A stretch of 64,000 nt of DNA from JABMMZ01 sp964438995. Its GTDB lineage: Bacteria; Bacteroidota; Bacteroidia; NS11-12g; UBA955. Shown here piece by piece: positions 52,542-62,406 of the stretch (within the stretch, counting starts at the first letter, position 1; every line of letters begins with the position of its first letter). Below the pieces are notes generated by a model. That model had not been told where the DNA came from. It did not search any database and saw only the letters and a list, made by a program, of their open reading frames with translations. The translations under genes and the position numbers were made by a program. The stretch spans positions 1-64,000 of the forward strand of contig CAYTMQ010000005.1 of assembly GCA_964438995.1 (NCBI GenBank), read 5' to 3'.

Positions 52542-53183
52542 ATGCTTAACATACAGAGCTTTACTTTCAATCCTTTTAGCGAAAACACCTACATCGTATA
52601 CAATGAAAGCGGCGATTGCATCATATTTGACCCAGGCATGTACACAGCCAGTGATGAGAAAGTCTTAACAGATTTTATAACGAGCAACAATCTCAAACCA
52701 CATTACCTAATCAATACGCATTGCCACATCGACCACATTATGGGCAATAGATTTGTTTCTGAAAAATACCAGCTCGACTTACATGCTCATCAATTAGAAG
52801 AACGCATACTTCAAATGGGTGTTGCCTCAGCGTCTATGTATGGATTGCATTATACACCATCTGTGGACATAGTCAATTTTATTGACGAAAATGACACCAT
52901 CATCTTAGGAAAAGACCAATTAAAGATATTGTTTACCCCTGGACATTCTCCTGGTAGCTTAAGTTTTTACAATGCAGAAGCCAAATTTGTTGTAGTTGGT
53001 GATGTACTATTTCAAGGCAGTATTGGTCGTACCGATTTACCAGGTGGGCATCATGACACCTTACTTCAGTCGGTGAGAAACCAGTTGTTTGTGCTTCCTG
53101 ATGACACCGCAGTTTACAGTGGTCACGGACCATCAACAGACATTGGAACAGAAAAACGGTACAACCCTTTCTTCAATTTTTAA
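52542..53183 (+). CDS. MBL-fold hydrolase, glyoxalase II-like
   Basis: A 213-residue metallo-beta-lactamase-fold hydrolase. NTHCHIDHIMG is the metal-binding H-x-H-x-DH motif, FTPGHSPGSLSFY the second histidine, VVGDVLFQGSIGRTDLPGG the bridging acid with the G-R-x-D signature, and YSGHGPSTDIGTEKRYNPF the last histidine and family end. These proteins usually hydrolyse thioesters such as S-lactoylglutathione-like substrates. A TAACTTTG motif at 52530-52537 fits a -7 element. It stands alone between two convergent or divergent neighbours. Confidence 0.92.
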   Translation: MLNIQSFTFNPFSENTYIVYNESGDCIIFDPGMYTASDEKVLTDFITSNNLKPHYLINTHCHIDHIMGNRFVSEKYQLDLHAHQLEERILQMGVASASMYGLHYTPSVDIVNFIDENDTIILGKDQLKILFTPGHSPGSLSFYNAEAKFVVVGDVLFQGSIGRTDLPGGHHDTLLQSVRNQLFVLPDDTAVYSGHGPSTDIGTEKRYNPFFNF

Positions 53184-53218
53184 GGCAACTTAGCGTAGCG
53201 GTCTTTCTAGTGAAACGA

Positions 53219-53249
53219 ATAAAAAAAAGGCAGCCAAACGACTGCCTTT
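53219..53249 (-). terminator. Intrinsic terminator after porV
   Basis: Read leftward: AAAGGCAG-TCGTTTGG-CTGCCTTT then a T-run. The 8-bp stem starts 18 bp past the porV stop codon. Confidence 0.88.
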
Positions 53250-53266
53250 GAAGAAATTTATATGTG

Positions 53267-54514
53267 TTATTTAGGTTCAGCAAATGCTGCTAAATCAAAC
53301 AACAAAGAGAATCTCAATTGATTTTGCAAAGGATGTCTTTGAACAAATGGTACTAAATAAGCCGCATCCAAACCAAATGTTTTATAGCGTATACCGAAAC
53401 CAAATGTCATGTATTTTCTATTACCTTTTGTTGTTGGCTCATGGAAGAAACCTGTTCTTAACATGAATTGTTTAGCGTAAATGTATTCAAAACCAACAGA
53501 GTAATTGTACTCTTTAAGTTCTTCTTTCAATCCTCCAGGAGCATCTGCAAATGATCTTAGCGCAGCGGTGATAACAGGATCTTCGCTTTTTGTGCGCTCA
53601 TACACTGTAATCATTACACCATTGCCATCATCTACCATTGAATCTTTACCATCAAACCCTTTAAGAATATTAACACCTGGAGTAGGCACCATCAATTTTT
53701 GAATGTCAACGATAGCAGAAATAGAGTTGTATTGATCGATGTCGTAATGCCAAGCTGTACCTAATCTTAAAGTTGCAGGTAAAAACTCTCTATTGGTCTT
53801 ATCAGAATAGGTAATCTTAGCACCTAAGTTTTGTAAGTTAATACCAACAGAATATCTAAGGTCTTTCTTTTCACCTTTAGCCTTAATTTTTGTTTTGCCA
53901 TTGTAAATAGCAGACAAGTCACCAGCACCACTTCTACCAACTTTAGGCGTAATACCGTTAAGAGGACGAGTACCTGCTAGGTTAGAATTGATGAACTTTA
54001 AAGTTGTACCAATAGCCCAATGCTTACTTAACTGAGAAGCATAGCAAACATCAAGAGCGTATTCACTCGGATCAAATTTCCCTAATGGGTTTCCCACATC
54101 ATCAGTGAAATTGATTTCACCAAAAGAAAAGAATCTAAATGAACCACCTAATACAGAGCGTTTGTTTAGTTTACCGTAACCAGCAAGATAGTTGTATGAA
54201 ATACCTGGCACTAAAGTTCTAAGCCAAGGTGCATAAGACGTTGCAATACCAGCTTTTTTCTCTGAAAAGGCCAATGAAGCTGGATTCCAAAACACTGAAT
54301 TAGCATCTGGAGAACTTGCAACACCAGCATCTCCCATACCAGCTCTTCTACTGTCCGGAGTTATGGTTAAAAACGGTACAGCAGTCGTGATAACGTTTTG
54401 CTGACCTGCTAATTGGCTTCTGCTTATTGTTTGTGCCTGTGTAACTTCAACACTAGCCAAAAGCGCGCAAGCACCTATGGCTGCTCTAATTTTCTTTGAA
54501 TTTAAAAACGACAT
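53267..54514 (-). CDS. porV: Type IX secretion outer-membrane protein PorV
   Basis: A 415-residue outer-membrane beta-barrel of the PorV (LptO) family. The signal peptide ends near QAQT; PFLTITPDSRRAGMGDAGVASSPDANSVFWNPASLAF is the family hallmark, followed by WLRTLVPGISYNYLAGYGKL and barrel strands to the end. PorV is the shuttle that carries T9SS substrates from the translocon to the PorU attachment complex. It lies 64 bp downstream of porU on the same strand and ends at a terminator. Confidence 0.93.
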   Translation of the reverse strand: MSFLNSKKIRAAIGACALLASVEVTQAQTISRSQLAGQQNVITTAVPFLTITPDSRRAGMGDAGVASSPDANSVFWNPASLAFSEKKAGIATSYAPWLRTLVPGISYNYLAGYGKLNKRSVLGGSFRFFSFGEINFTDDVGNPLGKFDPSEYALDVCYASQLSKHWAIGTTLKFINSNLAGTRPLNGITPKVGRSGAGDLSAIYNGKTKIKAKGEKKDLRYSVGINLQNLGAKITYSDKTNREFLPATLRLGTAWHYDIDQYNSISAIVDIQKLMVPTPGVNILKGFDGKDSMVDDGNGVMITVYERTKSEDPVITAALRSFADAPGGLKEELKEYNYSVGFEYIYAKQFMLRTGFFHEPTTKGNRKYMTFGFGIRYKTFGLDAAYLVPFVQRHPLQNQLRFSLLFDLAAFAEPK

Positions 54515-54553
54515 TTACTAATAAAAATTTAGTAGAATTTTTTCAATAATGGG

Positions 54554-54587
54554 CAAATATAAGTTATTTTTAATAAAGCTAATTCAA
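54554..54587 (-). promoter_or_regulatory. Possible promoter for porV inside the 3' end of porU
   Basis: On the minus strand TTG (54585-54587), a 23-nt spacer, then TATATTTG (54554-54561). The -7 part is a perfect match, the -33 part short and the spacer at the upper limit. It would allow porV to be made independently of porU. Confidence 0.4.
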
Positions 54588-57500
54588 TATTACTAATTTT
54601 TCAATTTTCTCAGCTTTTTTGCCATCCTCTGTGGTTACAGATAATTTGTAAATATATACGCCTTTAGACAATTTGTCTTCGTATTCGTCTTTGCCATTCC
54701 AAGCAATTTCTTGGACATGACCAGGCGCATTGGTAATATTTTGTTCTATTGATTTGATGACTCTACCGCTAACCGTTAAAATTGTAACCACTACCTTCAA
54801 ATTTTCACCAGCATGGTTGTGGTCGAAATGAAAGGCCGTATTGCTAGAAAACGGATTAGGGTAATTCAACACATGATCTAACTGTAATTCAGAGTTGTTT
54901 TTTACTACAAAGTCGATGGTAGCTTCATTAGAATTGTTGTAAACATCCCATACTTTTAAGGTATAAGTATGCTTACCTTCAGTAACGCCATCCAACAAAT
55001 AACTGATATCACCAGTGGTGTATGAATTCAATTTGGCCTTGTAAAACGCGTTCAAAACATACCGTTTTTCATTTGGAGTTCCTTTGTCAATAATGGCAAC
55101 AATATCCCTTCCAATACCAATTCCACTTGTGCTAATACCATTCTCATCAAAGATACGCGCCAATAATAGAGGTGAATTGTCTGTAAGCCCTCCACTAACA
55201 AAATTGTAATCGTCTATAAACAACTCAATTTGCGGTCCGACAAGATCAGTTGCTGCGTTTGAAGAAGCACCACCAATAATGAAATCTTTATCGCTACCAC
55301 TTGCATCTATTGATTGGTTATCAGAGTACATACTGATTTTTCCATATCCATAAACGTAATTGATGTCTTTAGGCACCACAAACGTAAATCTGTATTTGCC
55401 ATCATTAACAGAACTTTGACCTTTGTATAAAATACTGCTATACAATTCAAAGTTAAGTTCGCCACCTACAACATTGTCGTTGTTTAGTGTTTTAAACTGA
55501 GAAGGTTTGTCGTAAACAATTGGATAAATAATCCCATCAAAATTGTTAAGAGGTGCGCCATTGATGTCTTCAAGATGACCGGCAATAGTTACTTTAGCGA
55601 GTGCTTTTAAAGTATCATTTCCTGTGAGAGCAGCATTGTTTAAACTATCGATTTTTATAACAAACTCAGGGTAATTGATGGTTAAAGCTGGATCAGCAAA
55701 TAAAGTGAAACGTCTATCATTTGGAGATGCTCCATACCAGTTTTTTAAACGCTTATACATCTCACCGAGGGTCAACCATTTGTTAGCCACTTTTGAATAA
55801 GCACAACTGTTCCAAAAGAAGTTGGTTAGAGCAAAATTATCCGCTGAATTCACAACACGAGTAGTGGTAAACATGGCAATTGAACCCCCATTTGGATGAG
55901 TCATGACATGCTCACCCGCACTTTTGTGCTTGGCATCATCGTATCTACTAAACTCACATGTTGCAGTAAAGAAAACTGGTAATGTGTTTTTATTGCTCAT
56001 AGAATTGATGAGTGGAATGTCTAGAACTTTCTCGGTAGCTAGATACTCTTCACCACCATGACCGATGTAATTAAAAATCAATGTCCCTTGTTCGAATTCT
56101 TTCTTAATAGCCAGTTGAGCATCAGGATATCTTTGAGAACCACCTAGGTTTTGTTGTTTAAAGGCATCTAAATAGACTTTTCTAACATTGACATTTTTAT
56201 AAGAGGTATCAATCATTTTGTACATGCTTTCGAAATCGGTAACAAATTCCCTTTCCCACAAATCGTCTACATCGTCTGCACAAAACGTCACGAAGTTTCT
56301 CCATTCACCTAAAGACTCTTTATCCTTGTAATGGATGATTTTATCTACCATAGCCATAGCCTCTGAAGAAGAAGCTACAGGCATTCTACTGACGCCAATT
56401 TCTAACAACTGCTCATCGAACCACTTTCCATCAGTAGAATCTAAATAACCATAGAAATCATCCGAGCAATAATACCCTGCAAAGTAATTTGGGTATGACC
56501 ATTTTTCTTCTGATTCAAAAATTGGAACAAAATTGGTGTTGTTTGGAACTTTGTCTTTGTAATCATAGCTAGCATCACCCATTAACATAACATATCTAAG
56601 TTGGTTTACTGGATTAGTGTTAGCATAATAAACATGTTTCAAATAATCTCTTATTGCTGAAATGTCTTGAGAACCAGATGAAAACTCGTTGTAAATTTCT
56701 TGAGGCGTTACCACTTTCACCACCAAATTGTCTCTGGTAGTGTGCCAATTGGCTAATTTTGTAGCGGCTTCTTTAAAATCAGGATGGGTGATGATGATGA
56801 ATTGAACCACACCAGTAGCGTGCAAATTTTGGTTGGCTACAGTACCTTCAAAAGTTGGCTCATTGGTATTACCATCAATTAAAACAAATTCTCTTATTAG
56901 GCCATTTGGACTATATCTAAATACCCATTCACCACCACCTGTAAACACCTGTTGAATGGCGGGTGACACAGGGTTAGAAACATCTAAAATTGTGTAGTTG
57001 TTAGGTAAGTTATTCAACCTAAATTCGGCTACAAGATTTTGGGCTGTTTTACTGTTTCTAAATGGCATGAAAGATTCGCTGTATTTTAGTTCTCTAGAGC
57101 ATATCAATTCATAATAATTGAGCCACGCTTTTGAACTCGAATTTGGCTGGGCATAACTGAAAGATAGATTTAGATTAGATGTAGGTACAATTTCACCATA
57201 ACCTTGGTCAATATTAAAACATTGGTCAGCGTCAATCAAACTAGGGAAATTTAAAACATCCGCATTTACACCGTTCATTTTAACAAGAATGCTGCTGTTA
57301 ACTGTAGCAACTGCGCCAGCTTCAACATACAATTGCATCATGTTATTATTGGTGATATTAGGAATGTTGTGCGTGAAATTATAGACAACTTTACTGTCAA
57401 ATTTCTCACCTAATACTATACGACCTTCATGACAAATATTCTCTAATTCATCCTCGTGATACTCTAAGTACTCGAACCAATTATAAGAAGCATCAGCTGT

Positions 57501-58406
57501 CAAATTATTGCCATCCGATTTGGTCGCCATTCTCTTGCCATTATCCCCACCAAAGGTTAAGAAAAAGAAGGTTTTATCAGAGTAGATATTCATCTCATGC
57601 ACAAACCGTTTGGATGTGTTAGAGTATTTCCATTTATGTGGACTTTGAGCGTAGAATACCACATAATCCTGAGAGTTCATTACCCCATCAGATTCGCCAA
57701 CCACTTGGATAGACATTTCTGGCAAATCGTCGTATCTAAAAGCACTGTTGAGTTCGGGAAGCATTCCACCTTGATGAGAGTACAACTTGATGGTTTTAGG
57801 ATTGATAGAACTTAAAGCGATGCTTTGTGTAGTAAAAAAAGACGCAGGAATTTTGTACATACCATCTGCCGAAACACTGAATTTAAACCAGTAGCCAGAG
57901 TTTAATACAGAAGAAGAAGCGGCTCTTTTCGAGCTTAAAAAATCGTTGTCTTGACCAGTGTAAAAGGGTGTACCGGGTAAAACTTTCACTTTATAACTTA
58001 CCAAGCGGTAATAGTTGTTGTTTTCATATTTAAATGGGCATATATAGTAGGCAGTGATGATTTTACTGCCTTCCAATGTGTGATACGTTTTAGTTTGAAC
58101 GTTGGAGGTAAGTTTGATCAATTCGTTGGCCTTGTATTTAGGATAACCAACAAGAGCTTCATATTTCAAATCTGAAAACTCGAGAACAGCTCTATCTTTG
58201 GTTTCAATTTGTCCGGAAATTGCAGGCAATGCCGTACCGTTAAAATCTCTAAGAGCGAGCGAAAAGTTGGATGATATTGGTTTATCATATTGATTTGTTT
58301 CCAACCAAATCACATTTTTTTCTTGTTCAGAAGCAACGTTTTGAGCGTTGCTGGTGTTTATACAGAAAGTAAATAAAGCAAATACAGATAAAGCTTTGAT
58401 AGTCAT
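54579..58406 (-). CDS. porU: Type IX secretion sortase PorU (C25 peptidase)
   Basis: A 1275-residue C25-family cysteine protease that removes T9SS sorting domains and attaches cargo to the surface. The signal peptide MTIKALSVFALFTFCINTSNAQ supports ATG 58406, although ATG 58427 is also possible. The catalytic pair is His783 in FNYIGHGGEEYLATEKVL and Cys817 in FFTATCEFSRYDD. A beta-rich region of about 400 residues follows, and the last 80 residues (NYPNPFSSNTAFHFDHN ... SKGVYIYKLSVTTEDG ... KLVILN) are a sorting-domain-like fold that PorU itself retains. It is upstream of porV and divergent from porP/gldJ. Confidence 0.94.
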   Translation of the reverse strand: MTIKALSVFALFTFCINTSNAQNVASEQEKNVIWLETNQYDKPISSNFSLALRDFNGTALPAISGQIETKDRAVLEFSDLKYEALVGYPKYKANELIKLTSNVQTKTYHTLEGSKIITAYYICPFKYENNNYYRLVSYKVKVLPGTPFYTGQDNDFLSSKRAASSSVLNSGYWFKFSVSADGMYKIPASFFTTQSIALSSINPKTIKLYSHQGGMLPELNSAFRYDDLPEMSIQVVGESDGVMNSQDYVVFYAQSPHKWKYSNTSKRFVHEMNIYSDKTFFFLTFGGDNGKRMATKSDGNNLTADASYNWFEYLEYHEDELENICHEGRIVLGEKFDSKVVYNFTHNIPNITNNNMMQLYVEAGAVATVNSSILVKMNGVNADVLNFPSLIDADQCFNIDQGYGEIVPTSNLNLSFSYAQPNSSSKAWLNYYELICSRELKYSESFMPFRNSKTAQNLVAEFRLNNLPNNYTILDVSNPVSPAIQQVFTGGGEWVFRYSPNGLIREFVLIDGNTNEPTFEGTVANQNLHATGVVQFIIITHPDFKEAATKLANWHTTRDNLVVKVVTPQEIYNEFSSGSQDISAIRDYLKHVYYANTNPVNQLRYVMLMGDASYDYKDKVPNNTNFVPIFESEEKWSYPNYFAGYYCSDDFYGYLDSTDGKWFDEQLLEIGVSRMPVASSSEAMAMVDKIIHYKDKESLGEWRNFVTFCADDVDDLWEREFVTDFESMYKMIDTSYKNVNVRKVYLDAFKQQNLGGSQRYPDAQLAIKKEFEQGTLIFNYIGHGGEEYLATEKVLDIPLINSMSNKNTLPVFFTATCEFSRYDDAKHKSAGEHVMTHPNGGSIAMFTTTRVVNSADNFALTNFFWNSCAYSKVANKWLTLGEMYKRLKNWYGASPNDRRFTLFADPALTINYPEFVIKIDSLNNAALTGNDTLKALAKVTIAGHLEDINGAPLNNFDGIIYPIVYDKPSQFKTLNNDNVVGGELNFELYSSILYKGQSSVNDGKYRFTFVVPKDINYVYGYGKISMYSDNQSIDASGSDKDFIIGGASSNAATDLVGPQIELFIDDYNFVSGGLTDNSPLLLARIFDENGISTSGIGIGRDIVAIIDKGTPNEKRYVLNAFYKAKLNSYTTGDISYLLDGVTEGKHTYTLKVWDVYNNSNEATIDFVVKNNSELQLDHVLNYPNPFSSNTAFHFDHNHAGENLKVVVTILTVSGRVIKSIEQNITNAPGHVQEIAWNGKDEYEDKLSKGVYIYKLSVTTEDGKKAEKIEKLVILN

Positions 58407-58498
58407 ATAGCGAAACAAAATTACCATTTTATGACTGAGTAAACGAACCCTATTTAAAAAAATTGCAAAAAAAATATGAAATTACCAAAAAATGACAA

Positions 58499-58506
58499 TA
58501 TCTTTG
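58499..58506 (+). promoter_or_regulatory. -7 element for the PorP/SprF-like gene
   Basis: TATCTTTG is a perfect TAnnTTTG. A weak TATG at 58475-58478 stands 20 nt upstream in the -33 position. Transcription would start near 58513, after the in-frame ATG at 58476, so translation must begin at 58530 or 58536. Confidence 0.55.
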
Positions 58507-58535
58507 TAACAATTCCGTTCAAACCACAAATGAAT

Positions 58536-59525
58536 ATGAAAAAAATCTACGGTCTAATTTTAGGACTTGCGGCATCGATGCAACTACATGCACAGGATCC
58601 TGAATTTTCGCAGTTCTATGCTGCACCGGTTTACACAAACCCAGCAATGGCAGGTACTGCTTTCTGTAATAGAAACTCTGCTGGTCGTATTTCTATCAAC
58701 TATAGAAACCAATGGCCAAGCTTACCAGGTACATTCAGATCTTTCAATGCTAGTTACGACCAACACTACGATAAAATTGGTGGTGGTATCGGTTTAATGG
58801 CTACTTATGACAGAGCTGGTGCTGGTTTATTAACCACTACATCTTTCAGTGGCGTATACTCATACGTATTACCAGTGAATAAAACTTTTTTCTTGAGAGC
58901 AGGATTACAAGCGTCATTTGTTCAAAAATCAATTGACCACACCAAATTGAGATTCGGAGATCAAATTCACCCGACACAAGGTTTCGTGTTGCCAACTCAA
59001 GAGCCTACAGCCAATTCAAGTGTGGTTTATCCAAACTTCGCAGCTGGTATACTTGCTTATTCTGAAAAATTCTATGCTGGTTTTGCAATGCACAACATCA
59101 CCGAGCCAGTTCAATCATTTTATAGCAACAACGACGGTATCGTTCCAAGAAGATACACTTTCCACACTGGAGTTGTAATTCCACTAGACAGAAAGAAATT
59201 TTCTCAAGCGACCTTCTCTCCTAACGCATTGTTTATGATGCAACAAAACTTCACTCAGATTAACTTTGGTTTCTATGTGAACAAAGGACCAATCGTAACT
59301 GGTTTGTGGTACAGACAAACTTTAGGTACTTATGGTAACTCTGATGCATTGATGGTGTTATTAGGATTTAGAAAAGACAGATTTAAATTTGGTTACAGCT
59401 ATGACATTACGGTATCATCAGCTCGTTCTGCAGCTCCAGGTTCACACGAAGTAAGTGCTTCGGTTGACTGGTGTTTAAGAGACAGACCACTTAGATTCAA
59501 ACCTTTGAGATGTCCTGATTTCTAA
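58536..59525 (+). CDS. porP: PorP/SprF-family type IX secretion outer-membrane protein
   Basis: A 329-residue outer-membrane beta-barrel: signal peptide MKKIYGLILGLAASMQLHAQ, then the PorP/SprF signature DPEFSQFYAAPVYTNPAMAGT, NYRNQWPSLPGTFRSFNASYDQHYDKIGGGIGLMATYDRAGAG and KFYAGFAMHNITEPVQSF. Proteins of this family help particular T9SS cargos to the surface and can anchor PorE/SprE-type partners. Paralogues are common, so orthology to the core PorP is not certain. It is divergent from porU with a short shared region and is followed by gldJ. Confidence 0.87.
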   Translation: MKKIYGLILGLAASMQLHAQDPEFSQFYAAPVYTNPAMAGTAFCNRNSAGRISINYRNQWPSLPGTFRSFNASYDQHYDKIGGGIGLMATYDRAGAGLLTTTSFSGVYSYVLPVNKTFFLRAGLQASFVQKSIDHTKLRFGDQIHPTQGFVLPTQEPTANSSVVYPNFAAGILAYSEKFYAGFAMHNITEPVQSFYSNNDGIVPRRYTFHTGVVIPLDRKKFSQATFSPNALFMMQQNFTQINFGFYVNKGPIVTGLWYRQTLGTYGNSDALMVLLGFRKDRFKFGYSYDITVSSARSAAPGSHEVSASVDWCLRDRPLRFKPLRCPDF

Positions 59526-59531
59526 GATTTT

Positions 59532-59563
59532 TTTGCTATTCACACAATAAAAGAACATATTTG
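59532..59563 (+). promoter_or_regulatory. Promoter for gldJ
   Basis: TTTG (59532-59535), a 20-nt spacer, then CATATTTG (59556-59563), one mismatch from TAnnTTTG. It directs transcription from near 59570, 29 bp ahead of the gldJ start. Confidence 0.65.
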
Positions 59564-59598
59564 CAGTTTATAAAGATATCCAACACACACAAAACAAG

Positions 59599-61107
59599 AT
59601 GAAAAGAACGAAGAGTCTATTTGCCCTTTCGACTGTTTTGGCGGCGACTTTACTATTAGCGCCTTCATGTGCCAACAAGAACAAATCAAAGACAACAGGC
59701 TTTGGTTACAACAGTAGAAAATGGGGTGGTTTTGAAAACCACAAATACAAAGGTCAAGAAACTGGTCCAGGTTTAATTCTGGTTCCAGGTGGTGCTTTTG
59801 TTATGGGTTCAACAGAACAAGATGTCCTATACGAATACAACAACGTAGAAAGAAAAGTTACTGTTAACTCTTTTTACATGGACCAAACAGAGGTTAGCAA
59901 CTTACAATACGGTGAGTATGTGTACTGGTTGCAAAGAGTCTTTGTTACCTACCCTGAAGTTTACAAACAAGCTCTACCAGATACTTTATGCTGGAGAAAC
60001 CGTTTGGCTTTCAACGAGCCTTATGTAGAGTACTATTTCCGTCACCCTGCATACAAAGACTACCCAGTAGTAGGTGTTAACTGGTTACAAGCAACAGCTT
60101 TCGCTGATTGGAGAACTGACCGTGTTAACGAAATGATTTTAGACCGTGAAAAAATCCACCCTTACAAAGACAACAAAATGGTGGATGCCGACAACTTTAA
60201 TACAAAATCTTATTTAGCCAATCAATACGATCCTGCTACTAGAAAGAAAAGTAAAGGTATGCCAAGAGACTACCGTACTAAAAAAGGTAAAAGAGACGTA
60301 GCGGTTAAAGATGGTATCTTATTACCAGAATACAGATTGCCAACTGAAGCTGAGTGGGAATATGCTGCACAAGCAAACATTGGTAACTCTCAATACGAAA
60401 ACGTTGATGAAAAGAGAATTTACTCTTGGAACGACCTTACAGTGAGAGTAACACACGGTAAAGAAAAAGACAGAGGTAAAATCATGGCTAACTTTAAGCG
60501 TGATAAAGGTGACCAAGGTGGTATCGCTTCACAATTAAACGATGCTGGTTTCATCACTACTCCTGTATTCTCATACTGGCCTAACGACTTCGGTTTATAC
60601 AATATGGCAGGTAACGTTAGCGAATGGGTAAAAGACGTTTACCGTCCGCTATCTATGGAAGATATGGATGATTTCAACTCTTTCCGTGGTAACGTTTTCT
60701 CTCAAATCAAATTAGACGCTTACGGTGAAATCGAACAAAAAGATTCACTTGGTCGTTTGATTTTCGAACCTGTAAAAGATGCTGATAACATCAACAGAAG
60801 AAACTACAAAACTTCTGACAACATCGGTTACAAAGACGAAAAATCATACAACAACGAAGAACAACAATACGAATACGGTGTTACAACCTTAATCAACGAC
60901 AAAGCTCGTGTATTCAAAGGTGGTTCATGGAACGACAGAGCATATTGGATGAGTCCAGGTACTCGCAGATGGTTAGACGAATCATTGTCTACTTCAACCA
61001 TTGGTTTCCGTTGTGCAATGATCAGAGTTGGTTCGCCAATTGGTAACAGCAAAAAACGCAACAGATCACTACCTTCAAGTGGTATCGGTCGCGGTAAGAA
61101 AAAATAA
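59599..61107 (+). CDS. gldJ: Gliding-motility lipoprotein GldJ
   Basis: A 502-residue outer-membrane lipoprotein (lipobox LLAPSC, Cys24) of the formylglycine-generating-enzyme-like fold. Family blocks: ILVPGGAFVMGSTEQDVLYEYNNVERKVTVNSFYMDQTEVSN, YPVVGVNWLQATAFADWRTDRVNE, YRLPTEAEWEYAAQ, LYNMAGNVSEWVKDVYRP and VFKGGSWNDRAYWMSPGTRRWLDE, IGFRCAM. In flavobacteria GldJ is needed for gliding and T9SS stability; it does not act as a formylglycine enzyme. GldK is the closest alternative, but the TEQDV...EYNNV region fits GldJ. A basic tail (KKRNRSLP ... GRGKKK) ends the protein. The porU/porV neighbourhood supports the assignment. Confidence 0.88.
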   Translation: MKRTKSLFALSTVLAATLLLAPSCANKNKSKTTGFGYNSRKWGGFENHKYKGQETGPGLILVPGGAFVMGSTEQDVLYEYNNVERKVTVNSFYMDQTEVSNLQYGEYVYWLQRVFVTYPEVYKQALPDTLCWRNRLAFNEPYVEYYFRHPAYKDYPVVGVNWLQATAFADWRTDRVNEMILDREKIHPYKDNKMVDADNFNTKSYLANQYDPATRKKSKGMPRDYRTKKGKRDVAVKDGILLPEYRLPTEAEWEYAAQANIGNSQYENVDEKRIYSWNDLTVRVTHGKEKDRGKIMANFKRDKGDQGGIASQLNDAGFITTPVFSYWPNDFGLYNMAGNVSEWVKDVYRPLSMEDMDDFNSFRGNVFSQIKLDAYGEIEQKDSLGRLIFEPVKDADNINRRNYKTSDNIGYKDEKSYNNEEQQYEYGVTTLINDKARVFKGGSWNDRAYWMSPGTRRWLDESLSTSTIGFRCAMIRVGSPIGNSKKRNRSLPSSGIGRGKKK

Positions 61108-61124
61108 ACCATATAACTTATTGA

Positions 61125-61153
61125 AAAGCCTTTCAAACGAAAGGCTTTTTTTA
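61125..61153 (+). terminator. Intrinsic terminator after gldJ
   Basis: AAAGCCTTTC-AAAC-GAAAGGCTTT followed by a T-run. It is a perfect 10-bp stem in the 57-bp gap before the helicase gene. Confidence 0.9.
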
Positions 61154-61164
61154 TTTATAGCAAA

Positions 61165-62406
61165 ATGAAATTTGAGCAATACAATTTCCTTCCAGAAATA
61201 AAAGACAACTTAAAAGAACTTAAGTTCGTTCGTCCAACCGACATTCAATTTAAGGCCATCCCTCCTATCATGCGTGGTGAGGATGTTTTAGCCATTGCTC
61301 AGACTGGCACAGGAAAAACAGCCGCATTCGCCATTCCGGTAATCGATTATATTGCCAAATCGCTTAAAAGCGATAAGAAACATTTCATAAGAGGTTTGGT
61401 GATGGAGCCTACCAGAGAATTGTCTATTCAGATTACTGAAGTGTTCAACCAAATTGGCAAAGGTACTGGTGTTAAAGTACAAAATATTTATGGCGGGGTT
61501 GAACAAGATACCCAAATCAAAGGATTACAGTCAGGTATAGACATCTTAATCACCACTCCAGGTAGAATGTTTGATTTGATTCATCAAGGTCATATTTCTT
61601 TAGAGAAACTTGAAATACTGGTGGTAGACGAAGCCGATCACATGCTGGATTTGGGCTTTTTAAAGGACATTAAAGACATTTTAAGACATATTCCAAGACA
61701 GAGACAGACCTTGTTCTTTTCTGCGACCATAAACGATACCATTAAAAAATTAGCTTACAGCATCGTTAGAAACGCCATTCGAATTCAGATTTCACCTGAA
61801 AATCCTGTCAATAAAAACATCATTCACCAAGTTGCATTTATTGAAATGGATGACAAACGGTTCTTTCTCGAACGCTTGGTCAATGAATATGAAGGAAGCA
61901 AAATCTTGGTTTTTGTGAGAACGCAAGTGAGAGCTGAAAGGGTGTTAAAAGCACTTGAACGCGCTGGCATAAAATCTCAAAACATTCATGGTGGCAAAGA
62001 ACAAAGTGAACGTTTAAAAGTACTGAATGAATTTAGATCTGGTGATTGCAATATCCTTATTGCTACAGATGTGAGTGCCAGAGGTATCGACATTCAAGGA
62101 GTAGAATATGTGGTAAATTACGATTTACCAGAAGTTCCAGAAAACTATGTTCACAGAGTTGGCAGAACAGGAAGAGGTGGCAAGAAAGGCCATGCTGTTG
62201 CTTTTTGTAGCAAAGAAGAAAAACCACTATTAAAAGCCATTGAAGATTATATCGGTAGCGAAATCGACGTATTAAAAATTGACAAAGACTTATACAATGA
62301 AACCATCAGTTTTACGGCAGATGAGAGTGCTAACGATTGGAAAACGTTGATGAAAAATGCCATTTTAGAAGAAGAAGAAATGGAAAAGAAAAAAGGCAAA
62401 CGCTAA
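61165..62406 (+). CDS. DEAD-box RNA helicase, RhlE-like
   Basis: A 413-residue ATP-dependent RNA helicase. The Q motif (FVRPTDIQFKAIPPIM) precedes motif I AQTGTGKT, Ia EPTRELS, GG, Ib TTPGR, II VDEAD, III FFSAT, IV ILVFVRT, V ATDVSARGID and VI HRVGRTGRGG. A short acidic-basic tail (EEEEMEKKKGKR) ends it. Such proteins remodel ribosome precursors or messages, often in the cold. It has no specific C-terminal RNA-binding domain. It overlaps the convergent pabB gene by 4 bp. Confidence 0.95.
   Translation: MKFEQYNFLPEIKDNLKELKFVRPTDIQFKAIPPIMRGEDVLAIAQTGTGKTAAFAIPVIDYIAKSLKSDKKHFIRGLVMEPTRELSIQITEVFNQIGKGTGVKVQNIYGGVEQDTQIKGLQSGIDILITTPGRMFDLIHQGHISLEKLEILVVDEADHMLDLGFLKDIKDILRHIPRQRQTLFFSATINDTIKKLAYSIVRNAIRIQISPENPVNKNIIHQVAFIEMDDKRFFLERLVNEYEGSKILVFVRTQVRAERVLKALERAGIKSQNIHGGKEQSERLKVLNEFRSGDCNILIATDVSARGIDIQGVEYVVNYDLPEVPENYVHRVGRTGRGGKKGHAVAFCSKEEKPLLKAIEDYIGSEIDVLKIDKDLYNETISFTADESANDWKTLMKNAILEEEEMEKKKGKR

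Noticed and set aside
59599..61107. Active sulfatase-modifying (formylglycine-generating) enzyme
   Set aside because: The fold matches, but the lipobox, T9SS context and GldJ-specific blocks point to a structural gliding protein.
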